64,000 nucleotides of DNA from CAYTGR01 sp964437445. Lineage in GTDB: Bacteria > Chloroflexota > Anaerolineae > B4-G1 > SLSP01. Shown piece after piece: positions 40,652-49,171 of this stretch. Position 1 is the first letter of the stretch, and each line of letters opens with the position of its first letter. The translations under genes and the position numbers were made by a program. The DNA lies in assembly GCA_964437445.1 (NCBI GenBank), contig CAYTGR010000004.1, positions 1 to 64,000 on the forward strand, in the 5' to 3' direction. Below the pieces are notes generated by a model that had not been told where the DNA came from, did not search any database, and saw only the letters and a program-made list of their open reading frames with translations.

Positions 40652-43288
40652 TTAGGGCGTAGAGAAGGACATCTTCTGCACCAGCGCTTGTTCCTCTTCC
40701 ACCGTCTGGAGCTGCCCGTCCAGGCGGGCGTCGCGCAGCGCGGCCAGGATGGCCTTGAAATGCGGTCCCGGTGTCAGGCCAAGAAGGCGCAGGTCATCGC
40801 CGGTCAGCGTGGGGTGGACGTGTCGCCAATCACGCCAGTAGCGGACCAGCGTCTCCTGGACCTCCCCTTCGTCGCTGGCGACCCAGCCGACGGCCAGCAA
40901 CCGGGGCGGTAACTCTTCCAGGAGGGCGACCACCCGGCTGGGTGTTCCCGCCGACGGCAGGACTGCTAAGGCCGCGCGCAGCTCGGGCAGTTGGACCAGC
41001 TGCTCACTGTAGAGGCGCGGCAGCATCAAGCGCCGGCTGACGCGGTGGAGCGCTTCTGCCTCCAGCGGATACAGGAAGAGCGCCCACCGCAGGAAGGTTT
41101 GGTCGTTGCTGTCCAGTTCCCAAAAGGCCGCGTTCAGTTGCGCCCGGACCCGCTGGCAGCGCGTGCGCAGCCAGCCATTGGCCTGGAGCGCGGGGTCAAT
41201 GGCCTGGAGCGCGCCAAGCGCCTCCAGTCGCGCCAAGGCGGCCTCGGGCTGTGCCTCGCGGAAGATCAAATCCAGCTCATGGCGGATTCGCCCCCCGGTG
41301 ATTTTGCTCAGCAGGGGGAGCGCTTCGGCGATCAGCGCCTCGCTGCGCGGGTCCAGGTGGAAGCCGAGCCGCGCCTCAAAACGGGCTGCCCGCAGGATGC
41401 GGGTAGGGTCGTCCACGAAGCTGAGGCTGTGCAGTACGCGGAGCACGCCGTTCTGCAGGTCGGCCTGCCCGCCGTAGAAATCCAGCAGCTCGCCCCAGCG
41501 GCTCGGATCCAGGCGGATGGCTAAGGTGTTGATGGTGAAGTCGCGCCGGTGCAAATCCTGCTTGATGGAGCTCCACTCTACGGCCGGCAACGCTGTTGGC
41601 TCAGTGTAAAACTCGGTGCGGGCGGTGACAAGGTCAATGAAAGCCGGCAGCGGACAGTGGGCTGCGAGAGGAGGGCGGTCTGGGGCCGGGGGTCTGGGGT
41701 CCGCCTTGAATGCTTCCCACAAGGCCGGTGGCAGGAGCCATTTGGCGGTGCCGAAGCGGCGGTGGGTGCGGATCTCGCCGCCGTATTGGCGGGCGAGTTG
41801 CTGGGCCAGCTGGATCGCGTCGCCCTCCACCACCAGATCCACATCGGTGATGGGGTGATGCAGCAGGAGGTCGCGCACGATCCCGCCGACAAAGTAGAGT
41901 TCATAGCGCAGCGTGGCTGCCTCTGTCCCAATGGAGCGGATCAGCGCCAGCAGTGGCGCGGGAAAGGCGACCTCCATTTGCTGGCTGATCAACCGGTCCT
42001 CCGCACTGGTCGGCGGTGACAGGCGGATCAGGTCGGTGCGGGTGACGACCCCCGTGACCTGACCATTTTCCACGACGGGGATCTGCCCCCAACCGCTCTG
42101 GATCATCTGCGCCCGGACTCGTTCGGCCGAATCTTCCGGGGCGACAGTGACTTCCCCCGGCTCCATGATGCGCCGGACCGGCTGCAAACGCCAGCCGTGT
42201 TGTTGCGCCCGATCTACGGCGTTGCGGGTGACCAGTCCGACGACATGCCCGGCGGCATCTATCACGGGGAAGCCCTCGTGGCCGGTGCGGAGCATCTGCT
42301 CGGCGATGGTGGAGATGGGCGTTTCCGGCGTGACGGTGCGGACGCGGTGTGACATCAGGTCGCGGACGGTGACGCGCGGGCGGACGGCCGCCGGGAGCCG
42401 TTCGCGCAACTCGGCGATCACGGCTGCGACGGAGCGTTCCTTGATGAGCGCGGCGGCGGCCCGCTCGTGGCCGTGCCCGCCGAAGACGGCGGCGATCTCG
42501 GCGACGTTGATGTCGTCGGTAGTGCTGCGGGCTACCAGCTGGGTGTTGCCGTCCAGTTCCACCAGGACGAAGATGGCGGAAGGGTCCAACAGGTCGCGCA
42601 GTTTGTGCGCCAGCGTGGAGATCTCCTCCGACGAACCGAGGGGGGCCTGCGCCCAGGTCAGCAGCACCGAGTGGCCGCCCAGGTTGAGCGTTTCGGCGTG
42701 GTCCAGCAGCGTCTCATAGAGCGCCTGCTGCCCGGCTGAAAGCGGGTGGTGCAGGAACTCGTTGACGATATCCAGGCTGCCACCGCGTTCCAGCAGCCAG
42801 GCGGCGGCCCGGATGTCGCGCGGCGTCGTCCCGGCGTAGGAGAGCGCGCCGGTGTCCTCGTAGATCCCGGCGAGCATCAGCGTTGCCTCCACCGGCGTGA
42901 CGGTGATCAGCCGGGCGGAGAGCGCCTCCACGAGCAGGGTGGTCGTCGCGCCGAGCCGCTGCCCGGTGAAGGTCCAGCCGGGCGGCAGGCTTTCGGGCGG
43001 TGTGTGGTGGTCAATGATAGTCACCTGCTCCAGCGGGTTGACCATCCCCCGCACGGAGCTGACGGCCTGAGTATCCACCAGGATCACCCGGCGGATATGC
43101 TGGCCGCGCGGGAGCAGCTCTTGCGTGATGAAAGGCAGCTGCGCGCCGTAGAGCACGAGGAAGGCCTGCACGTTGCGGTTGACGTGGCGCGGCAGCACCG
43201 GCCGTGCGCCAGGGTTCAGCTTGGCTGCCCCCAGGAGGCTGGCGACCGCGTCAAAGTCGGCGTTTTCGTGCGTCAGGATGATCTGCAT
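40652..43288 (-). CDS. DHH phosphoesterase-CBS-poly(A) polymerase/tRNA nucleotidyltransferase fusion
   Basis: 878 aa. Order: DHH/DHHA1 domain (about 1-300; THENADFDAVAS, DTQ, IDHHTPP, GGHGHERAAAAL), two CBS domains (about 310-435; VRDLMSHRVRTVTP, VRRIMEPGEVTVAP), then class II nucleotidyltransferase head (about 455-600; FVGGIVRDLLL, DVDLVVEGD), flexible loop, and tail helices. Such fusions act as A-adding or CC-adding tRNA enzymes in some bacteria; the DHH part may be an exonuclease. Which activity it has cannot be told by eye. A TATAAT box sits 6 nt before the ATG. Confidence 0.9.
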   Translation of the reverse strand: MQIILTHENADFDAVASLLGAAKLNPGARPVLPRHVNRNVQAFLVLYGAQLPFITQELLPRGQHIRRVILVDTQAVSSVRGMVNPLEQVTIIDHHTPPESLPPGWTFTGQRLGATTTLLVEALSARLITVTPVEATLMLAGIYEDTGALSYAGTTPRDIRAAAWLLERGGSLDIVNEFLHHPLSAGQQALYETLLDHAETLNLGGHSVLLTWAQAPLGSSEEISTLAHKLRDLLDPSAIFVLVELDGNTQLVARSTTDDINVAEIAAVFGGHGHERAAAALIKERSVAAVIAELRERLPAAVRPRVTVRDLMSHRVRTVTPETPISTIAEQMLRTGHEGFPVIDAAGHVVGLVTRNAVDRAQQHGWRLQPVRRIMEPGEVTVAPEDSAERVRAQMIQSGWGQIPVVENGQVTGVVTRTDLIRLSPPTSAEDRLISQQMEVAFPAPLLALIRSIGTEAATLRYELYFVGGIVRDLLLHHPITDVDLVVEGDAIQLAQQLARQYGGEIRTHRRFGTAKWLLPPALWEAFKADPRPPAPDRPPLAAHCPLPAFIDLVTARTEFYTEPTALPAVEWSSIKQDLHRRDFTINTLAIRLDPSRWGELLDFYGGQADLQNGVLRVLHSLSFVDDPTRILRAARFEARLGFHLDPRSEALIAEALPLLSKITGGRIRHELDLIFREAQPEAALARLEALGALQAIDPALQANGWLRTRCQRVRAQLNAAFWELDSNDQTFLRWALFLYPLEAEALHRVSRRLMLPRLYSEQLVQLPELRAALAVLPSAGTPSRVVALLEELPPRLLAVGWVASDEGEVQETLVRYWRDWRHVHPTLTGDDLRLLGLTPGPHFKAILAALRDARLDGQLQTVEEEQALVQKMSFSTP

Positions 43289-43294
43289 GGGGAT

Positions 43295-43300
43295 ATTATA
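43295..43300 (-). promoter_or_regulatory. -10 box 6 nt before the DHH-CBS-CCA start
   Basis: Minus strand TATAAT then ATCCCC then ATG; no convincing -35. Suggests a leaderless transcript. Confidence 0.4.
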
Positions 43301-43378
43301 GCATGGTTTGCCGTGGAGACTGGAGGCGGGAGACTGAGAAGCTGAAGACCGGTTGCATTTGGCGGTATTGGGGTGAAA

Positions 43379-45246
43379 ATGTCACTCTGGCTAAGTATGG
43401 TGGCTACTGGACTTTCCATGCGCAAACAATGGTTCTGGATGGCTCTCTTGCTGCTCGCGGTGGCACTGCGGCTGCCCGCGCCGGATTGGGACGGCGGGAT
43501 TTCAGCACATCCCGATGAGCTGTACCTGCTGGACGCTGCCGGCCGCGTCGCGCCGTGGGGCGACATTTGTACGGCTGTGCCCCAGTTTCCCTACGGCCAC
43601 CTGCCGGTTTACCTGGCCACGGCGCTGATCCGGGTTGCACCGGGGGCGGATCCCCTCTACGCGGCGCGGCTGTTCTCCGGCCTGATCGGTGTGCTGCTGG
43701 TGGCGCTGGCGGGCGCGTGGGGGAGGCAATTAGGGGGCGACCGGGGTGGTCTGCTCGCGGTAGCGTTGTTGGCGGTCGCACCGTTCCCGCTCCAGCAGGC
43801 GCGTTTTTACACGGTGGATCCGCTGGCTGCGGTCTGCACGGCGGCGGCGCTCTTGGCGGCGGTGCGGCGGCGGTGGGGCGCGGCGGGCGCGCTGACCGGG
43901 CTGGCCGTCGCGTGCAAGGTGACGGCCGGGTGGGTGCTCGTGCCGGTGCTCGTCGCCGCCTGGCTGTCCGACGATCTTCACGCTTTACGTTTTACGCTGC
44001 ACGTTTCACGCTTTGTGTTTCACGGGTTGCGGGTGGCACTGGCCGGTGCGGCGGCTTTCGCGTTAGTTTCCCCCTGGGCGCTGCTGCGGCCGGTCGCCTG
44101 CTGGGAAGGGCCCTTGATCCAGCTGGGGGTGGTGGCGGGGCGGTGGGATTTCCCCTACACGCGGCAGTACACCGGGACGCTGCCCTATCTCTATCCGCTG
44201 GCGCAGCTGGCGCTCTGGGGCTTGGGGCCGGGGGTGGCGGTGGCCGGGCTGGGAGGACTGGGGGCAGCGTTGGTACACTGGCGGCGGTTGCCATCGGCGG
44301 CCCGCGTCGCAGCGACCTGGATGGGGCTCTTTTTCGCCGTTACGGCGGGACTCTACGTCAAGTTTCCGCGTTACCTGTTGCCGATTTATCCGCTGTGGGT
44401 GGCGTGGGCGGCCCGAGCGACCCCAGATCACGGACCATGGACCACAAGTAATAAGCTGGTATGGTCTGTTGTCTGTTGTTTGTGGTCTCTGGCCGTGATC
44501 GCGCTCACCGCACTGCCAGGGATCGCGCAGTTGACCCTCTATGCCCGGCCCCACCCCTGGGTGGCCGCGTCGCGCTGGCTCTATACGAATTTACCACTGG
44601 GGAGTACGATTGCGGTGGAGGCGTGGGACTATCCGCTGCCCGTGTCGTTGCCGGAAGGCGACGTGAGCCGCTATCGGCAAGTCACCTTGCCCGTGATGGA
44701 CGAGGAGTCGCCGGAGAAGGCGGCGGCGTTGGCGGCGGCGCTGCGCGAGGCCGATGCAATTGTGCTCGCCAGCCCGCGCGGCTACGGGTCGCTGGCGCGC
44801 CAGCCGGAACGCTACGCGGCGACGTTAGCCTGGTACCGCACGTTGCTTACTGCGCCGGGCTGGGAGACGGTCGCCTTTGGGCGCTGTCCGCGCTTAGGCC
44901 CGCTGCCGCTGAGTGACGATCCGCTCGCCGACGCCGGGCTGCCCGCGCCGTTGACCCTGGCGGCGCGTTGCGGCGCACCCTATGTGCTGCGCTTGCCGCG
45001 TTTAGACGAAAGCTTCCGCGTCTATGATGCGCCGGCAGTCCTGGTGCTGGTGCGGCGTGCCGCCACCTNNNNNNNNNNNNNNNNNNNNNNNNNNNNNNNN
45101 NNNNNNNNNNNNNNNNNNNNNNNNNNNNNNNNNNNNNNNNNNNNNNNNNNNNNNNNNNNNNNNNNNNNTTCCGCGTCTATGATGCGCCGGCAGTCCTGGT
45201 GCTGGTGCGGCGTGCCGCCACCTTGTGTTCTGCGTCTCGGCGGTAA
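43379..45246 (+). CDS. GT39/ArnT-like membrane glycosyltransferase, split by a spurious assembly gap
   Basis: About ten to twelve membrane helices. The first extracytoplasmic loop has HPDELY, the acidic pair of GT-C enzymes that use polyprenyl-phosphate sugars. The N run at 45069 is artificial: 55 bp on either side are identical. After removing it, the frame runs ...VRRAATLCSASRR to a TAA at 45244-45246, giving about 570 aa. The in-frame reading through the Ns to 45319 is a frameshift artefact. Two heptamer runs lie inside the gene (43977-44025 and 44461-44488). Start choice among ATG 43379, 43397 and 43418 is uncertain. Confidence 0.8.
43977..44025 (+). repeat. Heptamer array inside the GT39-like gene, 7 units
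   Basis: TTCACGC, TTTACGT, TTTACGC, TGCACGT, TTCACGC, TTTGTGT, TTCACGG: the reverse-strand form of the CGTGAAR unit at 21.2 kb. Encodes about 16 residues (ALRFTLHVSRFVFH) in a loop between membrane helices. Confidence 0.85.
45014..45068 (+). repeat. 55-bp exact duplicate flanking the second gap
   Basis: The 55 bases before the N run (45014-45068) are repeated exactly right after it (45169-45223). Confidence 0.95.
45069..45168. other. Assembly gap of exactly 100 N, probably spurious
   Basis: One hundred N between identical 55-bp ends. Overlapping contig ends joined without merging would produce this. Confidence 0.95.
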
Positions 45247-45322
45247 TAGGCTTTTTGCAGTGGACTCACTGATAGTCTTTAAAAAACAATTTCGTGTATT
45301 CGTGTCCGATTCGTGGTAAGTG

Positions 45323-45350
45323 ACCGGCCCGGCACTGCTGCCGGGCCGGT
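45323..45350. terminator. Hairpin between convergent GT39-like and ECF-like genes
   Basis: Perfect 12-bp stem ACCGGCCCGGCA / TGCCGGGCCGGT with a CTGC loop. No T-run. A short run of ATTCGTGT-type 8-mers precedes it, the reverse of the CACGAAT repeats near 60.0 kb. Confidence 0.6.
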
Positions 45351-45367
45351 ATGCTTGGAACGGAGGG

Positions 45368-45910
45368 CTAACGGTTTTCTTCGGCCTTGACCCACCAACG
45401 GGCTGCAAACGGCAGCAACAGCCATTGGAGCACGGCGGCCGGCAGGCCCGGCAGCAGGGTGGCCTGCAGGAAGGGCTGGGTGACAGCCGTTCCCAGGAGT
45501 AGCGTGACGGCCAGGTAGGCCAGGCGGCCGGCTACCAACGCGGTGGCGAGCGCCGCCCAGGGATTCCAGCGGGCCTTTTCGCGCAGCAGACCGGCAACGA
45601 GGCCGTAGACGGCCAGCTCCACGGTCATGACGGGCAGGTAGGCGGGGCCCGGCATCCCGGAGGTCAGGAAGCTGGCGGCCGGCGCGAGCGCTCCCACCAG
45701 CGCCCCGCCAACCCAGCCATAGGCCAGCCCGGCGAGAAGCACCGGCCAGTGCATCGGCAGTAGATAGAGCACCGGCAGCCCCAGCCGGTGGGAGATGGCC
45801 GGCAAGGCAACGGCCACTGCGATCAAGCCGGCCTGAAACAATAACGGGCGGACGCCCAGAGCCGGTAGCGTGGTCCGGCGGACGGCCACGGTTTCATGGA
45901 GTGAACTCAT
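45368..45910 (-). CDS. ECF transporter S-component-like membrane protein
   Basis: 180 aa, five to six membrane helices. The N-terminal part HRLGLPVLYLLPMHWPVLLAGLAYGWVGGALVGALAPAASFL resembles S-components of energy-coupling-factor vitamin transporters (ThiT/HmpT-like). Substrate unknown; no EcfA/EcfT genes nearby. ATG 45910 follows ATAAGGAGG; upstream in-frame residues to 45997 are low-complexity and rejected. No riboswitch is visible; the leader is element C with heptamers. Confidence 0.75.
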   Translation of the reverse strand: MSSLHETVAVRRTTLPALGVRPLLFQAGLIAVAVALPAISHRLGLPVLYLLPMHWPVLLAGLAYGWVGGALVGALAPAASFLTSGMPGPAYLPVMTVELAVYGLVAGLLREKARWNPWAALATALVAGRLAYLAVTLLLGTAVTQPFLQATLLPGLPAAVLQWLLLPFAARWWVKAEENR

Positions 45911-45944
45911 CACGACCTCCTTATAATTCTTATAATTATTATTG

Positions 45945-46084
45945 TAACCCAAGTTGCTACCTATCATTGGTAAGGGGTACGGCTTCTTCTTGACCACTGA
46001 CCACAGACCACCCTATTTTAACCGCTGGTCGTCTGTGGTCAGTCGTCCGTGGTCTCCTGGTAGTGCAGGTGGCAACTTGAGTTA
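45945..46084. repeat. Element C: 18-bp inverted repeats enclosing heptamers
   Basis: TAACCCAAGTTGCTACCT (45945-45962) and AGGTGGCAACTTGAGTTA (46067-46084) are inverted with two mismatches. Between them lie TGACCAC, TGACCAC, AGACCAC and, inverted, GGTCGTC, TGTGGTC, AGTCGTC, CGTGGTC. Single arms with heptamers recur near 33.7 and 59.1 kb. This fills the 249-bp space and could be a small mobile or folded element. Confidence 0.65.
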
Positions 46085-46159
46085 TTGTAGATATAGATCG
46101 TCCAAATTATTTCACGGCCCAATCTTACCGCAAAAAGTGCCTGGCGGCAAGGCCGATAG

Positions 46160-46948
46160 TTATATGGCCCGGCTCAGGCCGCCATCCACCAGCAGTGTGA
46201 CGCCGGTAATGTACGAAGCGGCCGGTGATAGCAGGAAAGCGGCGGCACGGGCGAACTCCTCCGGCGTCGCCATCCGGCCCAGCGGCACGCCCGCGGTGAT
46301 CCTGGTCGCTTCCAGCTCCGGTGTCGTCCCACTGCGGGCGGCGCGATCTTTGAGCAGCTGATCCACCCGCTCCGTCAGCGTCCAGCCCGGCGCGATGGCG
46401 TTGATGCGGACCCCTTCCGGCCCCATTTCCAACGAGAGGCTTTTGACCAGGCCGATCAGCGCCAGCCGCAGGCTATTGGAGAGGATGAGGTTGTCCAGCG
46501 GGTAGCGGACGGTGACCGAGGTATTGACCAGGATATTGCCGGCGTGCGCTGCGCGCAGCACCGGCAACGCCGCGTAGATCAGCCGGACAGCGCTGTCAAT
46601 GGTCAGGCGGGAGGCGGCTTCCCAATCGGCGGGCTGAAAGTCCACGAACCGGCCTGGTTTGGGGCCGCCGGCGTTGACGAAGAGCGCGTCCAGCCGCCCG
46701 AACTGTTCCAGCGTCATCGCGACCATCTGATCGGCGGCGGTGGGATGGGTCACGTCGGCGACAATGGGCAACACCGCTGCGCCGGTCTCTTCTTCCAGCC
46801 GGCGGGCGGCCTCCAGCAGCGTTTCCTCCCCGCGGGCGCAGAGCGCTAAATGCGCCCCCTCCTGGGCCAGCGCGCGGGCCGTGGCATAGCCCAGCCCCCG
46901 GCTGGCGGCGGTCACAAGTACGACCGAATCCTTCAGTTGTAAATCCAT
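46160..46948 (-). CDS. SDR-family oxidoreductase with atypical active site
   Basis: 262-aa classical-size SDR. NAD(P) loop TAASRGLGYA (residues about 14-23) and NAGG are present, but the catalytic YxxxK is replaced: LSNSLRLAL stands where YxASKxAL is expected. Such LSNxxR variants are a known SDR branch; it may use another residue or be non-catalytic. ATG 46948 follows GAAGGAGGTCACC. The minus-strand neighbours are ECF-like (downstream) and EamA (upstream). Confidence 0.85.
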   Translation of the reverse strand: MDLQLKDSVVLVTAASRGLGYATARALAQEGAHLALCARGEETLLEAARRLEEETGAAVLPIVADVTHPTAADQMVAMTLEQFGRLDALFVNAGGPKPGRFVDFQPADWEAASRLTIDSAVRLIYAALPVLRAAHAGNILVNTSVTVRYPLDNLILSNSLRLALIGLVKSLSLEMGPEGVRINAIAPGWTLTERVDQLLKDRAARSGTTPELEATRITAGVPLGRMATPEEFARAAAFLLSPAASYITGVTLLVDGGLSRAI

Positions 46949-47044
46949 GGTGACCTCCTTCAAACGTAGTAACGGGTGCGGGGGGAGTAGTGGGCCGTGA
47001 CCATTAACCCGAATGACTGTTCACCGGTCACTCCTCCCGTCAAA

Positions 47045-47917
47045 TCAAACCGCTAACAGCGCCAGACCACCGACAATTAGCACGGCCCCCCCCACTTTGG
47101 GCCGGGTGAGCGTCTCTTTCAGAAAAATAAGCGCCAGGAACAGGACGAAGAGTGGCGTTACCTCACTGACGGCGTTGACAATGACCGGGTTGCCCAGCCC
47201 CACAGCGACCAGGAAAGTCAGCCACTTGGCGATGACGAAAACGGCCCGTCCGGCCATCAGCCCTAAGGCCCGAGGCGTGATCCAGCCCAGGCGCGGGCGG
47301 AGTAAAAGCGCCGTCAACAGTGCAATGATCGGCGCCCGGACAAAGTAGTAGGTGAAGGGGTTGGCGTAGCCCCGGTTGAGGATCACTTTGACGAGATAGA
47401 CGTTGGCGCCAAACAGCAGAGCCGTCAGCAGCGGAAACACTGCCCGTTGCCAGGGATGCCGGGGCGACCGGGAGCCGACCGCGCCCTGGCTCCGGCGTAG
47501 CTCTAAGTTCAGTACGGCAATCCCCGCGACTGTAATCACCACGCCCAGGCCGTTCAAGACGGTGACCTGGGTCGGCAGCCAGCGGCTCACCAGCGGGGCC
47601 AGCAACAATGTGAAGAGCGGCGAAGTGGAAAGCAAGGCGCTGGCTGTTCCGGCCTCCGCCAACTCAAAGGCGCGGAAGTAGAAGTAGTTGGCGGCACCAT
47701 CTATCACCGAAGCGGCGACCAGCGCCGTGATCGCCGGCAGGGTAGGGGAGAGTTGAAAGAAAAACGGCGCGGCAGGCAGCAGCAGCACAAAGAGCAGCGC
47801 GAAGTTCAGGCTCAGGTAGTCGCGTGTGCCTGCCAATTTCAGCACCACTTTGGCGGCAACGTTGGCGATGGCCGCCGCCAGGGCCGAAGCCAGGCCGAGC
47901 AGCAGGGGGAGCGTCAT
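47045..47917 (-). CDS. EamA/DMT family transporter
   Basis: 290 aa, ten membrane helices in two EamA repeats (each about 140 aa; the second ends EVTPLFVLFLALIFLKETLTRPKVGGAVLIVGG). Substrate unknown, probably a small metabolite. Its ATG overlaps the stop of the small FHA gene (ATGA). Confidence 0.9.
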   Translation of the reverse strand: MTLPLLLGLASALAAAIANVAAKVVLKLAGTRDYLSLNFALLFVLLLPAAPFFFQLSPTLPAITALVAASVIDGAANYFYFRAFELAEAGTASALLSTSPLFTLLLAPLVSRWLPTQVTVLNGLGVVITVAGIAVLNLELRRSQGAVGSRSPRHPWQRAVFPLLTALLFGANVYLVKVILNRGYANPFTYYFVRAPIIALLTALLLRPRLGWITPRALGLMAGRAVFVIAKWLTFLVAVGLGNPVIVNAVSEVTPLFVLFLALIFLKETLTRPKVGGAVLIVGGLALLAV

Positions 47918-48345
47918 GCCGGTCCGGCCGGTACCAGTTCAAAGCGCAGTTCGGTCTCCCCGATGCGCAGCCTGTCGCCGGTGGTCAGTACGACGGGCTT
48001 ATCCAGCCGTTCGCCGTTGAACAGCGTGCCGTTGTGGCTTCCCAGATCCTCCAGCCACCACTGGCCTTCGCGCCAGAAGATGAGGGCGTGGTGGGCCGAG
48101 GCGAAAGGGTCGGCCAGGGGCAGATCATTGTCCTCGGCGCGCCCCAACGCGGTCACCGGGCGCAATGGGAAGGGCGGGCCTGGCTGTGCGCCTCGTTCTA
48201 CAATCAAGGTGGCGGCGGCGGGTTGCGGGGGCTGCACCATGACCCCCTGGCGGAGCTCGCGCCAGAGGGTGTAAAGCACCACGCCCAGGAAGGCATACAA
48301 CAGCAGGGATAGCAGCAGGCGGAGCGCTAATAACAATTCGGCCAT
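47914..48345 (-). CDS. Membrane-anchored FHA domain protein (FhaB-like)
   Basis: 143 aa. One N-terminal membrane helix (about 5-28), then an FHA domain (about 60-135; LGRAEDNDLPLADPFASAHHALI, GSHNGTLFNGERL). Resembles FhaB of actinobacteria, which binds phosphothreonines on kinases and wall enzymes. It follows the FhaA-like gene immediately (1 nt). Confidence 0.88.
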   Translation of the reverse strand: MAELLLALRLLLSLLLYAFLGVVLYTLWRELRQGVMVQPPQPAAATLIVERGAQPGPPFPLRPVTALGRAEDNDLPLADPFASAHHALIFWREGQWWLEDLGSHNGTLFNGERLDKPVVLTTGDRLRIGETELRFELVPAGPA

Positions 48346-48346
48346 T

Positions 48347-49126
48347 TCACGCTCCGGTAGCGGGGTAAGGCTGCGTGCCGTGATCTTTGGCGCGCTGTTC
48401 CGGTGGCTCTTCGGCGTAGATCAGCTCCACGCCAGCGAGTGAGATTACATCGCCGGGGCGCAGCACGATCTCCTGGACTGGGATGCCGTTGGCCGCGGTC
48501 CCGCCACTGCTGCCCAGGTCCTGGAGAATGTAGCGGTTGTACCGGCGGCGCAACTGGGCATGGTAGCGCGAGACGCGGCGGTCCTCCAGAATCAGGTCGT
48601 TATCCAGCGCCCGGCCGATGCGCACGATGGTCTGGCACAGGTCAAACGTGCGCCCACCCTGGATGATGAGGTAGGCGTGGGGGTGGGCCTGTTTTTCCTG
48701 CTGCAACATCATTTCTAACTGGTCAACGGCCAGATCGCGGGTCTCGCCCGGAGCGGCCGGCTGTTGCGTCGGGGTGATCCGGACGGTACGCGGTGTGAGC
48801 GTGGCATCGGCTTGCAAAATAATGGCGGGCGGCTCGCGCAGGCGCAGGCCGAGCCGCCCGCTCAGCGCGTTGAGGGCCACCCCCAGCTGGCCGGCCAGGT
48901 CCGGTTGTTGCCCTTGCAGTGCGGCCAGATCGTCGGGGTTGAGGGCCACTGTGTAGCGGCCAGGGACTTCAGGGACTCCCTCGGCGCTGGAGCGTTCGCC
49001 GTCTTCCAGCGCGCGGACTAAGTGGGCGGCTACGTCCTGGGGCAACAGTCGCCCGGCGAACAGCCGCACGAACGGTTCCTCTACCAACTGTGCAATCCAG
49101 GTTTCCAGGCGGTCCAGGCGGTTCAT
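48347..49126 (-). CDS. FhaA-like protein (DUF3662 plus FHA)
   Basis: 259 aa. The N-terminal DUF3662/FhaA domain (about 1-110; MNRLDRLETWIAQLVEEPF) is joined to a C-terminal FHA domain (about 150-235; IGRALDNDLILEDRRVSRYHAQL, GSSGGTAANG). FHA key residues R, S, H, N are mostly kept, although GSKNGT reads GSSGGTAANG. ATG 49126 is used because the in-frame ATG at 49135 lies inside the TATAAT box. It pairs with the FhaB-like gene; partners could be the kinase at 17-18 kb. Confidence 0.88.
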   Translation of the reverse strand: MNRLDRLETWIAQLVEEPFVRLFAGRLLPQDVAAHLVRALEDGERSSAEGVPEVPGRYTVALNPDDLAALQGQQPDLAGQLGVALNALSGRLGLRLREPPAIILQADATLTPRTVRITPTQQPAAPGETRDLAVDQLEMMLQQEKQAHPHAYLIIQGGRTFDLCQTIVRIGRALDNDLILEDRRVSRYHAQLRRRYNRYILQDLGSSGGTAANGIPVQEIVLRPGDVISLAGVELIYAEEPPEQRAKDHGTQPYPATGA

Positions 49127-49133
49127 GGAGGGC

Positions 49134-49162
49134 ATTATAGCCGGAAATGCGCGAAAGGCGAA
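49134..49162 (-). promoter_or_regulatory. Promoter of the fhaA-like gene, leaderless geometry
   Basis: Minus strand TTCGCC (49157-49162), 17-nt spacer, TATAAT (49134-49139), 7 nt, ATG at 49126. No Shine-Dalgarno. Confidence 0.5.
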
Positions 49163-49171
49163 TGGCCACCG

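Noticed and set aside
45169..45319. C-terminal extension of the GT39-like protein after the gap
   Set aside because: Reads in the wrong frame because 100 N plus the 55-bp duplicate shift phase; the duplicate in its own frame ends at 45246.
45911..46159. Vitamin riboswitch before the ECF-like gene
   Set aside because: No conserved riboswitch core is visible; the region is heptamers and inverted repeats.
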